Assembly: GCA_036557705.1 (NCBI GenBank)
Contig: DATBHB010000156.1
Coordinates: forward strand, 61,207 to 125,206
Direction: 5' to 3'
DNA from: VAZQ01 sp036557705
GTDB lineage: Bacteria > Pseudomonadota > Alphaproteobacteria > Rhizobiales > Xanthobacteraceae
DNA: 64,000 bases
This document shows, one piece after another, positions 9,188 through 18,374 of the stretch (positions are counted from its first letter, which is position 1; the number at the start of each line of letters is the position of its first letter). Below the pieces are notes generated by a model, which ran no database searches, was not told the DNA's origin, and saw nothing but the letters and a program-made list of their open reading frames with translations. Made by a program: the position numbers and the translations under genes.

Positions 9188-9381
9188 ACAACCACCTCCC
9201 TGACCGACCCCCTGAGCCACGGTGATGCGCGGCTGGGTCAAAATTATGGTTAACGCCTCCTTTTCGCACGCGGCTCGTCAAAAATCAAAACCGCGCCAAC
9301 CATTAGCATTGTGAATGAGCGATAAATTATCGCCGCAGGCGGCACGATTGCTGGCTTGCGCGCGGCGAGCGACGTGCGCCG

Positions 9382-10431
9382 CTATTCTCCGCTGGAGAGG
9401 ACCTCCGCCACATCCACGGCTCGGCCTTCGCGCGCGCTCTTGATCCCTGCACGCAGCACGGCAAGATTGCGTGTCGCCCAGAAGCCATCCGTTTCCGGCT
9501 TTACGCCGGTGCGCACGCAGCGGACGAATTCCTCCAACTCGTCTCGGATCGTGTCGATTTCCGGCACATCGACAGGTTGGGCGCGGGTCTCGCCGCGCCG
9601 CAGGACGCGCAATCCGTTGAACAGATCATAATAGGCGCTCGCATCCTTGCCGTAAAGGTTGAGCATGTAATATTCCGAGGCGGACGCGTAGGAGGCCGAT
9701 ACCGTGGAAATGGCTCCATTCTCGTGTTCGAGAATGAGGCCGGCCACATCCGGATTGTCTCCGGGGAGAACCAGTTGAGCGAGCGCGCCGGAGACGCGCT
9801 TGACCGGCCCGATCAGCATTTCAAGCACGTCGACATAATGGATGCCGATCTGGAGCATCACGCCGCCCGGCATTCCCGAAGCCTGATAGCGCCATGACGA
9901 GAGGTCGATCTTTCCGAGCCGATCCCGGCTGATATTGGCCTCGGCCTGTACCAGCCTGCCGAACCAGCCGGATTCGATTTTCGACTTCATCCAGCGGAAC
10001 CGGCTTTCGCGCCGCCTCTGATATCCGAGCGCCAAGACCACGCCGGCGCGTTGGCAAATGCGCGCAATGGCCTCTCCCTCGGCGACCGTGTTGGCGATCG
10101 GCTTGTCGAGGAACACATGCTTGCCGGCTTCTGCGGCCAGCCGTGTGGTTTCGAGATGCGCGCCGTTCGGCGTGGTATTGATGACAGCCTCGATGGTATC
10201 GTCGGCAAGCAGTTCGTCGTAGCTTGCCGCGGCGCGAGCGCCGTATTTAGCCGCAAAACTGCTTCGCTTCTCTTCCGATCGCGTATAGCAGGCGATGATC
10301 TGGAGCTTTCCCGAGCGCACGGCCGCGTCGGCGAGCACGTCCGACCACCAGCCGATGCCGAGTGCCGCCACGCGCAAGGGGGCACTGCCGATCGCCGATC
10401 CCTGCGCGCCGGCCGTCTCGACTTGGCTCAC
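9382..10431 (-). CDS. Gfo/Idh/MocA family NAD(P)-dependent oxidoreductase
   Basis: The 349-residue protein has an N-terminal Rossmann domain (LRVAALGIGWWSDVLADAAV), the NTTPNGAHL loop, FLDKPIANT (the family's conserved Lys-Pro) and a C-terminal substrate domain with GGVMLQIGIHYVDVLEMLIG. It probably oxidises a sugar, inositol or similar polyol ring. The start codon is GTG and overlaps the tctA stop by 4 bases (GTGA). It is therefore the last gene of the GlcG-tctC-tctB-tctA operon, and its substrate is likely related to the transported compound. The actual substrate is not visible from sequence. Confidence 0.88.
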   Translation of the reverse strand: MSQVETAGAQGSAIGSAPLRVAALGIGWWSDVLADAAVRSGKLQIIACYTRSEEKRSSFAAKYGARAAASYDELLADDTIEAVINTTPNGAHLETTRLAAEAGKHVFLDKPIANTVAEGEAIARICQRAGVVLALGYQRRRESRFRWMKSKIESGWFGRLVQAEANISRDRLGKIDLSSWRYQASGMPGGVMLQIGIHYVDVLEMLIGPVKRVSGALAQLVLPGDNPDVAGLILEHENGAISTVSASYASASEYYMLNLYGKDASAYYDLFNGLRVLRRGETRAQPVDVPEIDTIRDELEEFVRCVRTGVKPETDGFWATRNLAVLRAGIKSAREGRAVDVAEVLSSGE

Positions 10432-11939
10432 GCGCTGCCTGCCTCGTCAGCCACCGATTTACGGTACCCGAATGCCCATGCCAGCGCCTGGACCGCAAGC
10501 AGGAGTCCCACGACCAGGGTCAGCACGATGACGGTGCCTTTATCCATGAAGGTAAGATAATTGCCGCTCGACATCGTCAGCGCCAGCCGAAAACTTGCCT
10601 CGAGACGATCGCCGAGCACGAGCGCCAGCAGCAGTGGCGCCATCTCGTACCCGAACTTGCGCAGCAGATAGCCGGCGCCTCCGGAGATCATCATGATCCA
10701 GATATCCGCGTTGGAAAAGTTGACGCTGTAAACGCCGATGACCGAAATGATGATGATGATCGGCACCAACCACTGATAGGGAATGCGCAACAGGTTTACG
10801 AACAGTCCGACCAAGGGCAGGTTGAGAATCAACAGGATTACGTTGCCGATATACATGCTCGCCACCAGGCCCCAGAACACTTCGGGGTGGTCGATCAGCA
10901 GCAGCGGACCCGGCTGCACGCCATGGATGGTCAGCGCGGAGAGCAGGATGGCGGTGGCCGGGATCGAAGGAATCCCGAGTGCGAGCAGCGGGATCATGGC
11001 GGTGCCGGTGACCGCGTTATTGGCGGTTTCTGGCCCTGCTACGCCTTCGATTGCGCCCTTGCCGAACCTCTCCGGGTGTTTCGAAAACCGCTTCTCGACA
11101 GCGTAGGAGACGAACGTCGAGGTGATGTGGCTCACGCCCGGGATAACTCCGAAGATGAATCCGATCACCGACGCGCGGCCCACGGCCGGCGCTGAATCGC
11201 GCAGATCCTTCCAGCGCGGCACCAGATCCCGAAGCTTGGGGTGAATGGCTTTTATGGTTTCGGTCTTCTCCAGGTTGATCAGGATCTCGGAAAGCCCGAA
11301 CAAGCCGATGGCCAGCGCCGCGAACGAGAGCCCGCCGGTCAGACTCGGACTGCCGAAGGTGAAGCGCGGAACAGCAGTCAGATTGTCGAGCCCGATGGTG
11401 CCGAGCAGAAGCCCGAGTGCAATCATTGTGGCGGTCTTGAGCCGGGAGCCGGCCGAGACAAACGAGATCACTCCCAGCGCCAACACGATGAGCACGACCT
11501 CGACCGAAGGGCCGATGGCGATCATCACCTTCGCCAGCGGTGGTGCGATGAACATCAGGCCGAGCAGCGAAAACGTTCCGCCGACGAAGCTTCCGATTGC
11601 GGCTATCATCAGGGCCGGACCGGCGCGTCCCTGTTTCGCCATCTCGTAGCCGTCGATGCAGGTCACGACGGACGCCGCCTCGCCCGGGATGCGTACCAGG
11701 ATCGAGGTCGTCGAGCCGCCGTACATGGCGCCGTAGAAAATCCCGGTCAGCATTATGATGCCGATCGTGGGATCGAGGCCGAAGGTCAAGGGCAACAGCA
11801 GCGTCATCCCGGCAAGCGGACCAAGGCCGGGCAGCACGCCCACAATCGTCCCCCAGAAGCAGCCGATGAAGCAATAAAGCAGTCCCTTCCAGGAGAGCGC
11901 GGTGGCGAATCCGCCGATCAGTTGATGGAAGGTCGTCAT
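10428..11939 (-). CDS. tctA: Tripartite tricarboxylate transporter large permease TctA
   Basis: This membrane protein of about 503 residues and 12 helices is the large TTT-family permease. The family GLGPLAGMTLLLPLTFG motif is near residue 40, followed by YGGSTTSILVRIPGE, the internal repeat GVIPGVSHITSTFVSYA, and GLVASMYIGN. The ATG at 11939 (MTTFHQLIGGF) matches the usual N terminus and has a GGAG 9 bases upstream; an ATG at 11954 is also in frame. It works with TctB and a periplasmic TctC-type receptor in secondary uptake of citrate-like or other carboxylates. It lies 20 bases after tctB and overlaps the oxidoreductase. Confidence 0.93.
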   Translation of the reverse strand: MTTFHQLIGGFATALSWKGLLYCFIGCFWGTIVGVLPGLGPLAGMTLLLPLTFGLDPTIGIIMLTGIFYGAMYGGSTTSILVRIPGEAASVVTCIDGYEMAKQGRAGPALMIAAIGSFVGGTFSLLGLMFIAPPLAKVMIAIGPSVEVVLIVLALGVISFVSAGSRLKTATMIALGLLLGTIGLDNLTAVPRFTFGSPSLTGGLSFAALAIGLFGLSEILINLEKTETIKAIHPKLRDLVPRWKDLRDSAPAVGRASVIGFIFGVIPGVSHITSTFVSYAVEKRFSKHPERFGKGAIEGVAGPETANNAVTGTAMIPLLALGIPSIPATAILLSALTIHGVQPGPLLLIDHPEVFWGLVASMYIGNVILLILNLPLVGLFVNLLRIPYQWLVPIIIIISVIGVYSVNFSNADIWIMMISGGAGYLLRKFGYEMAPLLLALVLGDRLEASFRLALTMSSGNYLTFMDKGTVIVLTLVVGLLLAVQALAWAFGYRKSVADEAGSA

Positions 11940-11959
11940 CTCAGGAGGCTCCATTCATC

Positions 11960-12460
11960 TCAGAATGGTCCCATCGGCAGTTGCACTCCTAGGAGCTCCT
12001 GGAAGAAGTACCAGCAGGCCGCCATTCCGGCAGCGGAGGCCGCAATCGCGAGCAGCAGCGAAACCCGGGCGATGAGCACGAGGACGATCACGCCGAACAC
12101 GCCGAGCGACAGATAGGCGCCAAGCGATTCAAACGTGAGCGGAATCAGCAGGCCCGCACCGATGACGATCAGCACATCGCGGTGACCAAGCTCGACCGTC
12201 TCTCCGCTCGACCTCATCTGCCAGCGCTCGATTCCGATGATTACGGAAAAGGTGAACACCAGCACGGCAAGCACAAGCGGAAAAAATCCGGGGCCGGGCA
12301 GGCCGACACTGCCGAGATCGAGCAGCGAGGCCTGCCAGATGAAGAGTAGCCCGATTGCCGCAAGCACGGCCGCAATCGCCAAGCCGCCATGACGGATGTC
12401 TACCTTGAGCGGCCGAACGCGCCCGCCGCGGGTCGGGCGCTCCATCGTCTCGTCCGACAT
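11960..12460 (-). CDS. tctB: Tripartite tricarboxylate transporter small permease TctB
   Basis: The product is 166 residues with four predicted helices. These include GLAIAAVLAAIGLLFIW, the FFPLVLAVLVFTFSVIIG segment and a C-terminal pair ending AAGMAACWYFFQ. The GLPGPGFFP box after the first helix is characteristic of the family. It is the small membrane subunit acting with TctA. The gene starts 7 bases after the tctC stop and ends 20 bases before the preferred tctA start, so it is certainly cotranscribed. Confidence 0.9.
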   Translation of the reverse strand: MSDETMERPTRGGRVRPLKVDIRHGGLAIAAVLAAIGLLFIWQASLLDLGSVGLPGPGFFPLVLAVLVFTFSVIIGIERWQMRSSGETVELGHRDVLIVIGAGLLIPLTFESLGAYLSLGVFGVIVLVLIARVSLLLAIAASAAGMAACWYFFQELLGVQLPMGPF

Positions 12461-12467
12461 CAGCTTG

Positions 12468-13442
12468 CTACTTGGATTTCTTCAAGCCCAAATCGGCCAT
12501 CACTCCCGCCAGCCGCGTGTCATCGCTCGCAATCAGTTTACCGAATTCGTCGGCGGGAAGGAAAGCCGGCGTGAAGCCTATCGATTCTCCAGCCTCTTTG
12601 AAGGCCGGCGATTCGACGGTGTGCTTGATCGAGGCTTCGAGCATGTCGATGACGGGTTTGGGCGTGCCCTTCGGCACCGCGATGCCGCGCCACATGTCGA
12701 GAGCGACCGGAAAGCCGAGTTCCGTCGCGGTCGGCACATCGGGGAAGATCGGATCGCGCTTGGAGCCCAGCATCGCCAGCACCCGCAGATCGCCGCTCTT
12801 GACGTGGGATACAAGGGCGGCGGGCAGCTGAACGACGCCCTCGATCCGCTGCCCGAGCAGGTTCACCAAGGCTTGGCCCTCTCCGAACGGAACGTCGATG
12901 ACCTTGGCTCCGGCGGTGATGAACAGAGCCGACGATGCGAAATGGGTATGACTGCCGGTCCCCGAATTGCCGATGCGCAGCTTGGAAGGATTGGCCTTGG
13001 CGTAGTCGATGAACTCGGCGAGCGTCTTCCACGGCGCATCCGCACGCACCGCCAGCGCCGGCGTCTCGACGCTCACGCGCGCTACCGCATCGAAGGCGGT
13101 GTAGTCGAACGGCAGCATGCCGCCGTGGTAGGTGGTCGAGATCGAATTCGAATTCCAGATGATCGAATGGCCGTCCGGCTTCTGCTGCTTGACGAAGCTG
13201 TAGCCGATCGCGCCGCCGCCGCCGGTCCGATTGACGACCGGAACCGGTGTAGCAAGCTCGCGAGCCATTCCGTCGGCGAGATGACGCGCAGTGATGTCGG
13301 CAGCGCTGCCGGCACCGAACATCACAGTCATCTCGATCGGCCTGCCGCCGGGAAACTGCTGGGCTGATGCCGGCAGATTAGCTGCCGCTGCCAGGATTAC
13401 CGCACTGATGGCGATGATTTTTGTTCGCGTAATCATACGCAT
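12468..13442 (-). CDS. tctC: TctC/Bug family periplasmic receptor
   Basis: This is a receptor of about 324 residues with a signal peptide (KIIAISAVILAAAANLPASAQ). It has the Bug-family landmarks FPGGRPIEMTVMFGAGSAADITAR, the NRTGGGGAIG loop, TGSHTHFASS and a C-terminal GFTPAFLPADEFGKLI. The ATG at 13442 has GGAGG 4 bases upstream; longer in-frame extension upstream lacks signal-peptide character. It binds a carboxylate or related small molecule for the TctAB permease encoded just downstream. The substrate is unknown; neighbours suggest a compound processed by the Gfo/Idh/MocA enzyme. Confidence 0.9.
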   Translation of the reverse strand: MRMITRTKIIAISAVILAAAANLPASAQQFPGGRPIEMTVMFGAGSAADITARHLADGMARELATPVPVVNRTGGGGAIGYSFVKQQKPDGHSIIWNSNSISTTYHGGMLPFDYTAFDAVARVSVETPALAVRADAPWKTLAEFIDYAKANPSKLRIGNSGTGSHTHFASSALFITAGAKVIDVPFGEGQALVNLLGQRIEGVVQLPAALVSHVKSGDLRVLAMLGSKRDPIFPDVPTATELGFPVALDMWRGIAVPKGTPKPVIDMLEASIKHTVESPAFKEAGESIGFTPAFLPADEFGKLIASDDTRLAGVMADLGLKKSK

Positions 13443-13657
13443 ACTGCCTCCACTGGACCAATCGACAAAGATTCCCCTGGCCGCCGGCAGTTTGCGCGGC
13501 GGCTCGTTATTAGCTCCAAGTCCCCCTTGGTGATGAATTGGCCTCAGGTCGCGAATGGTGGTTGCGGACCAGCGCTCGCGGTCGTCTCCTTTACAGTCAT
13601 GATTGAAGCGTGTCGGAATAATGGCATCGCGGAGAAAGCGCGGCAAGGCTCAATTTC

Positions 13658-14098
13658 TCATGACCATCTGGCGCCGATCGCTTCGATGGCGTGGCGTGCG
13701 ATGGCCTGATCGTCCTCCCAAGTGCCGCCGCTGACCCCGATCGCGCCGATGCATTCGCCGTCGATCATGACTGGATAGCCGCCCTCCATCGCCGTCCAGC
13801 GTTGCGGTCCCGCCGCCAGCGCGAGACCGAGTGCATGAACAACATCAAGCGATTGCGCCTGCGCCCCCTGAGCCGAGGTCGGCCGCCGATTGGAAGCGGC
13901 ACAGACTGCCTTTGTGGTCGCCGAATGCAGAGTATGAAAACGGCCGCCGTCCATGCGCTCGAGGACGATGACATGGCCGCCGGCATCGGTGATCGCAATC
14001 GAGATCGCGATGCCGGCGGCATTCGCTTTCTCGATCGCCGCCGCGGCCATCTTTCTCGCTCCGGCATTGGTCAGGCGTTTGGCTTCTGCGATATACAT
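13658..14098 (-). CDS. GlcG/HbpS family heme-binding-like protein
   Basis: This 146-residue protein spans the whole GlcG/HbpS fold. It has AGARKMAAAAIEKANAAG at the N terminus, the SIAITDAGGHVIVLERMDG strand region, FHTLHSATTKA, and the C-terminal IGAIGVSGGTWEDDQAIA. The ATG at 14098 has GAGGGAG 4 bases upstream. Family members bind heme or small ligands and sit in many catabolic operons with unclear roles. It is upstream of and co-directional with tctC (a 215-base gap), so it probably heads the same transport operon. Confidence 0.88.
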   Translation of the reverse strand: MYIAEAKRLTNAGARKMAAAAIEKANAAGIAISIAITDAGGHVIVLERMDGGRFHTLHSATTKAVCAASNRRPTSAQGAQAQSLDVVHALGLALAAGPQRWTAMEGGYPVMIDGECIGAIGVSGGTWEDDQAIARHAIEAIGARWS

Positions 14099-14223
14099 GA
14101 TCTCCCTCGCGTGGAGTGCACATTTACCTCCGACGGTGGTGTTTGCGGGTAGATCGGCTTGACACGCTGATAATCCACGCGACAGGACCTCTCTCGCGAG
14201 GCAGCGTACAAATCGGGAGAATT

Positions 14224-14481
14224 GTAGGGGCGGGTTTCAAACCCGCCCTGTGTCGGCAGACGCCACTCGCGAGATATTTGTCCGGGTCATCCCGCCCACC
14301 GCGCAGGATTATTCGCGATGTAGGCGCGAATGCGGTCCGATGTTTTCTCGTTGCGTGCACGTGGTTGGGCATGGCAATGAACGAGTCTGGACCAATGCGA
14401 TGGTCACGTTTTTCGCGACAAGGTGCCTGACCTCACGGTCCGTGTTTGTCGCGTCAGGGCGGGTTTGAAACCCGCCCCTAC
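14224..14481 (+). repeat. Composite palindromic repeat, family A copy 1 (fills the 14.1-14.6 kb gap)
   Basis: The gap 14099-14632 holds no gene I can support. It is mostly this element, bounded by GTAGGGGCGGGTTT with CAAACCCGCCC at 14224-14248 and the opposite-facing copy at 14457-14481. The inside (about 14265-14340) matches, inverted, the inside of the copy at 54787-54935. Similar units lie at 58665-58788, and a solo palindrome at 62348-62374. This is a REP/BIME-like mosaic repeat. Confidence 0.8.
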
Positions 14482-14632
14482 ATGTATCCCGGTCCGTGCG
14501 CAACCTGGATTGCGTCCTGGCAATCGCGAAGTCTTGACGTCGCAACGGTCTTGGCGCACGTCGGCCGCATCGTAGCCGCAGGCCTCGCGCTCCGTTTTGA
14601 GGGCGCCGTTTAGCCCCCAAGGCGAGCAGCAC

Positions 14633-15622
14633 ATGACTTGGCTCGTCCAACCGCGTCTCGTCAACAATCCCTTCTCCGATCCGGGGCTGTTCGTCGATTT
14701 TCGCTTCGGCCGGCGGGCGCTTCTCTTCGATCTGGGCGATCTAGTGCCGTTGTCTTCGCGCGAATTGCTGCGGGTGAGCCATGCGTTCGTATCGCATGCG
14801 CATATGGACCATTTTGCCGGCTTTGATCGGCTGCTGCGGATCTGCCTGCATCGGACTTTGCCGCTGCATCTCTTCGGTCCGGCGGGTTTCGCCGATCGCG
14901 TGCAGCACAAGCTAGAGGCTTACACCTGGAATCTGCTCGACGAAAATTCGCTCGACTTCATCCTGACCGCGACGGAGGTCTCTGAGGATGGCGCTGATCG
15001 GGCATGTGAGTTTCGGGCGCGCGAGGCATTTCAGCCCCGCAACCTCTCGGGCCCGAAACCTGCCTCGGGTATGCTGCTCGACGAAGAGGCGTTTTCCGTC
15101 GATGCGGCGGTGCTCGATCATGGAACGCCGTGCCTTGCCTTCGCGTTTCAGGAAAAGTTGCGCATCAACGTGTGGAAAGAGGGGCTCGACACGCTTGGCC
15201 TTCCGGTCGGCCCTTGGCTTAATCAAGCGAAGCTTGCCGCGCGTCGCGGAGACCCGGACGACAGTCGCATCGCTGTTTCGCATTCACGATCAGTTGCACT
15301 CGGAGTTTTGAAGCAACACGCCTTGCGCGCCGCACCCGGATACAAATTTGTCTATGTGGTCGATGCCGCGTTCCACGATGCGAATGTCGAAAAAATCGTG
15401 CGCTTGGCGCAAGGCGCGGATCAGCTCTTCATCGAGACGGCATTCCTCGATGCGGATGCCGCGCTTGCCGCGGAGCGGCGCCATCTCACCGCCGCCCAGG
15501 CGGGGGCGATCGCAAGAGCGGCCGCCGTTGCGCGGATCGTTCCGCTTCATTTCTCCGTGCGCTATCTCGACCGCGAAGGCGAACTCCGGCAGCAGGCCGA
15601 GGCCGCCTGGCGGGGATCATGA
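14633..15622 (+). CDS. MBL-fold metallo-hydrolase (RNase Z-like)
   Basis: This 329-residue metallo-beta-lactamase fold protein carries an intact HxHxDH zinc motif (SHAHMDHFAGF near residue 60). Further His/Asp ligands lie downstream (VLDHGTPCLAFAF; VYVVDAAFHD; the C-terminal IVPLHFS). The overall layout resembles RNase Z-like hydrolases rather than beta-lactamases. The substrate is not known. The ATG at 14633 has AAGGCGAG upstream; a 12-codon extension is possible. Its stop overlaps the position where the opposite-strand nicotinamidase frame would naturally end, so the two genes are convergent tail to tail. Confidence 0.85.
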   Translation: MTWLVQPRLVNNPFSDPGLFVDFRFGRRALLFDLGDLVPLSSRELLRVSHAFVSHAHMDHFAGFDRLLRICLHRTLPLHLFGPAGFADRVQHKLEAYTWNLLDENSLDFILTATEVSEDGADRACEFRAREAFQPRNLSGPKPASGMLLDEEAFSVDAAVLDHGTPCLAFAFQEKLRINVWKEGLDTLGLPVGPWLNQAKLAARRGDPDDSRIAVSHSRSVALGVLKQHALRAAPGYKFVYVVDAAFHDANVEKIVRLAQGADQLFIETAFLDADAALAAERRHLTAAQAGAIARAAAVARIVPLHFSVRYLDREGELRQQAEAAWRGS

Positions 15623-16256
15623 AGATTCGAATAACGAGCCGCTGGCGAGGATCGGAACCCCCAATGCTGGCATGCGTTGCGGCAAGCGAGCCCTCGACGT
15701 CGATCGCGCGGCTCGCATCCTCGATGACGAAAACCGTGAAGCCTTCGCGCCGCGCGTCTTCGGCCGACCAGCGCACGCAGAAATCAAGAGCAAGGCCCGC
15801 GATGAACACGCGGCTTAATCCACGCTCCCGCAGGTAGCCGGCAAGCCCGGTCCGGGTCTTGCGGTCATTCTCCCGGAATGCCGAATAGGAGTCGATAGCG
15901 GGCCGGAAGCCCTTGCGGATCACGATTTCGGCATGCGCGATGGCGACGTCCTTATGGAAATCGGCGCCCGCCGTGTCCTGCACGCAGTGATCGGGCCATA
16001 GGATTTGCGGGCCGTAGTCGAGCGTAATGGTGTCGAATGGGCGCTTGCCCGAGTGTGAGGAGGCGAAGGAAAGATGACCGGCCGGATGCCAATCCTGCGT
16101 GAGTACGACGTGAGCGAAGTACGCGCTGAGCCGGTTGACGAGTGGGATGATTTCATCGCCGCGCGGCACCGAGAGCCGGCCGCCGGGGCAGAAGTCGTTC
16201 TGCAGATCGACCGCGAGCAGGACGTCATTATCGCCGATTGCAACCTTGTCGTTCAT
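15486..16256 (-). CDS. pncA: Nicotinamidase/pyrazinamidase, C-terminal frameshift
   Basis: This is a cysteine hydrolase that converts nicotinamide to nicotinate in NAD salvage. Visible are the catalytic Asp (AVDLQNDFCPGG), metal-site residues in QDWHPAGHLSF, the Lys (RKGFRP), and the nucleophile Cys (GLALDFCVRWSAEDA). The frame as read is 256 residues, with an unusual 46-residue basic tail running antisense into the MBL gene. Removing one C from the five-C run at 15658-15662 restores ASIGVPILASG and a stop at 15617-15619, giving the normal ~213 residues. I infer a one-base homopolymer change, either a real frameshift or a sequencing or assembly error. Confidence 0.85.
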   Translation of the reverse strand: MNDKVAIGDNDVLLAVDLQNDFCPGGRLSVPRGDEIIPLVNRLSAYFAHVVLTQDWHPAGHLSFASSHSGKRPFDTITLDYGPQILWPDHCVQDTAGADFHKDVAIAHAEIVIRKGFRPAIDSYSAFRENDRKTRTGLAGYLRERGLSRVFIAGLALDFCVRWSAEDARREGFTVFVIEDASRAIDVEGSLAATHASIGGSDPRQRLVIRIFMIPARRPRPAAGVRLRGRDSARRNEAERSAQRRPLLRSPPPGRR

Positions 16257-17113
16257 TCCTGCTGTTGCTGCGCGGATCGGCCGAAATACTTCAGATTCGG
16301 CGGCGGCTGGTCCTTCCGGGTCGGCATCAGATATCCGTCGGAGCTGATGAAATAGGTGTCCTTGCCGACAAAAATGTAATTGTTGCTCTCCGGGCAGACA
16401 TCTTCAAGCCAGATCGGGTTGCGGTTGCGACTGTATTTCCTGGTCACCGTCCAGGGGCGCGTCAGAGCGTGGTCCATGACGGTGATTTCGTCGCGCAGCA
16501 TGTTCGGATTCGACCGGTCGAGAAAGAATCGCTCCTTGATGATCGTCGCATTATCGCGGTGCAGGGGAATGCCGCTGCCGTCGAAAACCCGCGGGCCGCG
16601 CATGCCCCTCGTCTCGACTTCGAGGACATCATAACGGCCGTCGCCGTCCTCATCGAGCCAGCGGCCGATCGAATAGCCGGCAAGCGTGGGTACGATCTTC
16701 TGCGGCCAGTCGCGCCCATCGGTATAGATGCGCCGCTGCTCTCTCAGAAACGCAATCGGAATATAGGTGATCTGCGGGGTAACGATGATTTCCATCGGCT
16801 GATAGACGACCATCATCCGCGGCATGCCGGTCGATATGCAATGGGCCATGGGATTGTAGCTTTGTCCGCCGCTGGCCTCTTCGGCCAAATTCGCCCGCCA
16901 GATCGCCATGTATTCCGGGTTGACCGGCGCCTGCTGGCCGAGACCCGGCCGCTTGTCGGCATCGAACGCGCCGCCGCCGATCCGCTCCCACTGGCCCTTC
17001 CAGTCCGGATATTTGGCGTCGTCCCAGGCCTGTACGCTGCCGGTCCCGATCCAGATCGCTCCCGTCACCGCGATAGCACCCATCAATTTACCAATCGATT
17101 TGCCCCAATCCAT
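16253..17113 (-). CDS. Secreted protein of unknown function
   Basis: The 286-residue product starts with a signal peptide (LMGAIAVTGAIWIGTGSVQA). The mature part is rich in aromatic residues: YPDWKGQWERIGGG, QPMEIIVTPQITYIPI, RRIYTDGRDWP, DEDGDGRYDVLEVETRGMRGPR. A Gln-rich tail ends it. The DEDGDGRYD stretch resembles a calcium-loop-like sequence. Such proteins occur in many copies in Bradyrhizobium-like genomes without assigned function, and I do not recognise a characterised family. The ATG at 17113 has GGAGGA 6 bases upstream. It overlaps the pncA start by 4 bases, so the two are probably cotranscribed. Confidence 0.8.
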   Translation of the reverse strand: MDWGKSIGKLMGAIAVTGAIWIGTGSVQAWDDAKYPDWKGQWERIGGGAFDADKRPGLGQQAPVNPEYMAIWRANLAEEASGGQSYNPMAHCISTGMPRMMVVYQPMEIIVTPQITYIPIAFLREQRRIYTDGRDWPQKIVPTLAGYSIGRWLDEDGDGRYDVLEVETRGMRGPRVFDGSGIPLHRDNATIIKERFFLDRSNPNMLRDEITVMDHALTRPWTVTRKYSRNRNPIWLEDVCPESNNYIFVGKDTYFISSDGYLMPTRKDQPPPNLKYFGRSAQQQQE

Positions 17114-17399
17114 TCCGGTCCTCCTCCTCGCGCTCGATGGCGTTCCTGCGCGCGCATTGGCGGGAAGATTGTGATCTCGCGGGCGCCTGTTTTGCAAGCA
17201 AGAACCCCAAAATAATACCTCCCAAGTCCTCGTTGCGCCGCAATCTCCGGAAAACAGGCCAATTTCAGATTCTGTATGGAACCAGGTGCTGAGCTCAGTA
17301 GTTGAGCCGCGCACGGTTATCTGTCTTGTCCGTGTCTGTGTTGTTGTGCCGCCTGGTGCTGCAGGTGAGTAGGTTGCGTTGCGTAGGGGGTGCCGAGTT

Positions 17400-18374
17400 A
17401 TGGCTGATCCTTCAGTAAGCTCCGTCGATCCCACCAACATCTCTGATTTCTGGTCGCAAACGCGGAGCGAGGGTGACGATCCGGCCAACTCGCCCTATGC
17501 GCCGAAACGCCCGCGGCTGATCCCCGGTGGACCGCCGCTGGAGCTGCGCAACAGTTCAACCGGCGACATGCCCGGATTTGTGTTCGAGCCACGGCGGCTC
17601 CCTCGCGTTCGCCCCGGGAGCCCGGGGGATTTTTCCGACGGGCCGTCCCCAGTCAATCCCAAGGATATTTCAGCGGCGCCGATGCCCGCGCCGCCTGCAA
17701 TGACCGGCCGCATTCCGGTTATCGTTCGGGACCTGTTTCCGATAGTCATCGCGGGAATAATAGCCGGCGTGGTCACGGTATCGGCTGCCTATCTGGGAGC
17801 AACGAACGGGCATGCTCAGCCCCGCATGACCGGCGGGCCTGGTCTTGCGGCCGTCGAGCCGCAAACAACGATACCTTCCCCGGCGGCGCACGGCCCGCAA
17901 GCTCTCCCGGCCGAATACCAAACAGCCGCTATCGGCACCTTCGTACCGCCGATGAGGGAGATCACTGCCGGGGAAGCAGTCGCACCGGCGCGGGCTAAAG
18001 AAGTCTTGGCACTCGCATCGAATGAGGAGACCGTGATGCTGGCGAGCCGGAGCGAGCCTCAGGCCGAGCCGGTCGCCTCGCCGCCTCGTCGCCTTGACCC
18101 CGGTTATGTGCAACTCCTCGCCAAACAGGGCGAACAGTTGGTCGCCGCGGGCGATTTGGCGGCAGCCCGCGTGGTGCTGGAGCGTGCCGCCAGCGAGGGC
18201 GACGACGGTGCTGCGCTCGCCTTGGGCGGCACCTATGATCCTGCGGTCCTTAGGCAGATCGGGGCATTGGGCATAGCCGCCGATCCAGGCAAGGCACGCA
18301 GCTGGTACGAAAAGGCCCGCGAATTTGGCTCGCTCGAAGCGGCGCGGAGACTCGATCGGCTTGCCACGCGATGA
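17400..18374 (+). CDS. Sel1-like membrane protein, paralogue of the 6.4 kb gene
   Basis: The 324-residue product repeats the layout of the 6438-7880 protein. It has a SPYAPK box near residue 30, a Pro-rich N-terminal part, one membrane helix around residue 115 (IVIAGIIAGVVTVSAAYL), a linker, and a C-terminal domain nearly superposable on the paralogue (LLAKQGEQLVAAGDLAAARVVLERAA; YDPAVLRQIGALGI; ARSWYEKAREFGS). The ATG at 17400 is preferred; an in-frame TTG lies 21 bases upstream. The role is unknown. The 17114-17399 gap upstream is a divergent promoter region without other features. Confidence 0.8.
   Translation: MADPSVSSVDPTNISDFWSQTRSEGDDPANSPYAPKRPRLIPGGPPLELRNSSTGDMPGFVFEPRRLPRVRPGSPGDFSDGPSPVNPKDISAAPMPAPPAMTGRIPVIVRDLFPIVIAGIIAGVVTVSAAYLGATNGHAQPRMTGGPGLAAVEPQTTIPSPAAHGPQALPAEYQTAAIGTFVPPMREITAGEAVAPARAKEVLALASNEETVMLASRSEPQAEPVASPPRRLDPGYVQLLAKQGEQLVAAGDLAAARVVLERAASEGDDGAALALGGTYDPAVLRQIGALGIAADPGKARSWYEKAREFGSLEAARRLDRLATR

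Noticed and set aside
10362..12116. Long plus-strand open frames opposite tctA and the oxidoreductase
   Set aside because: They are rich in Gln, His, Arg and Asp and mirror the well-supported minus-strand genes.
14224..14481. CRISPR array or insertion sequence
   Set aside because: The repeated units are palindromes in pairs with variable spacing, without regular spacers, cas genes or a transposase frame.
16238..17215. A 325-codon plus-strand open frame
   Set aside because: It is antisense to the secreted protein gene at 16253-17113, which has a signal peptide and ribosome site.
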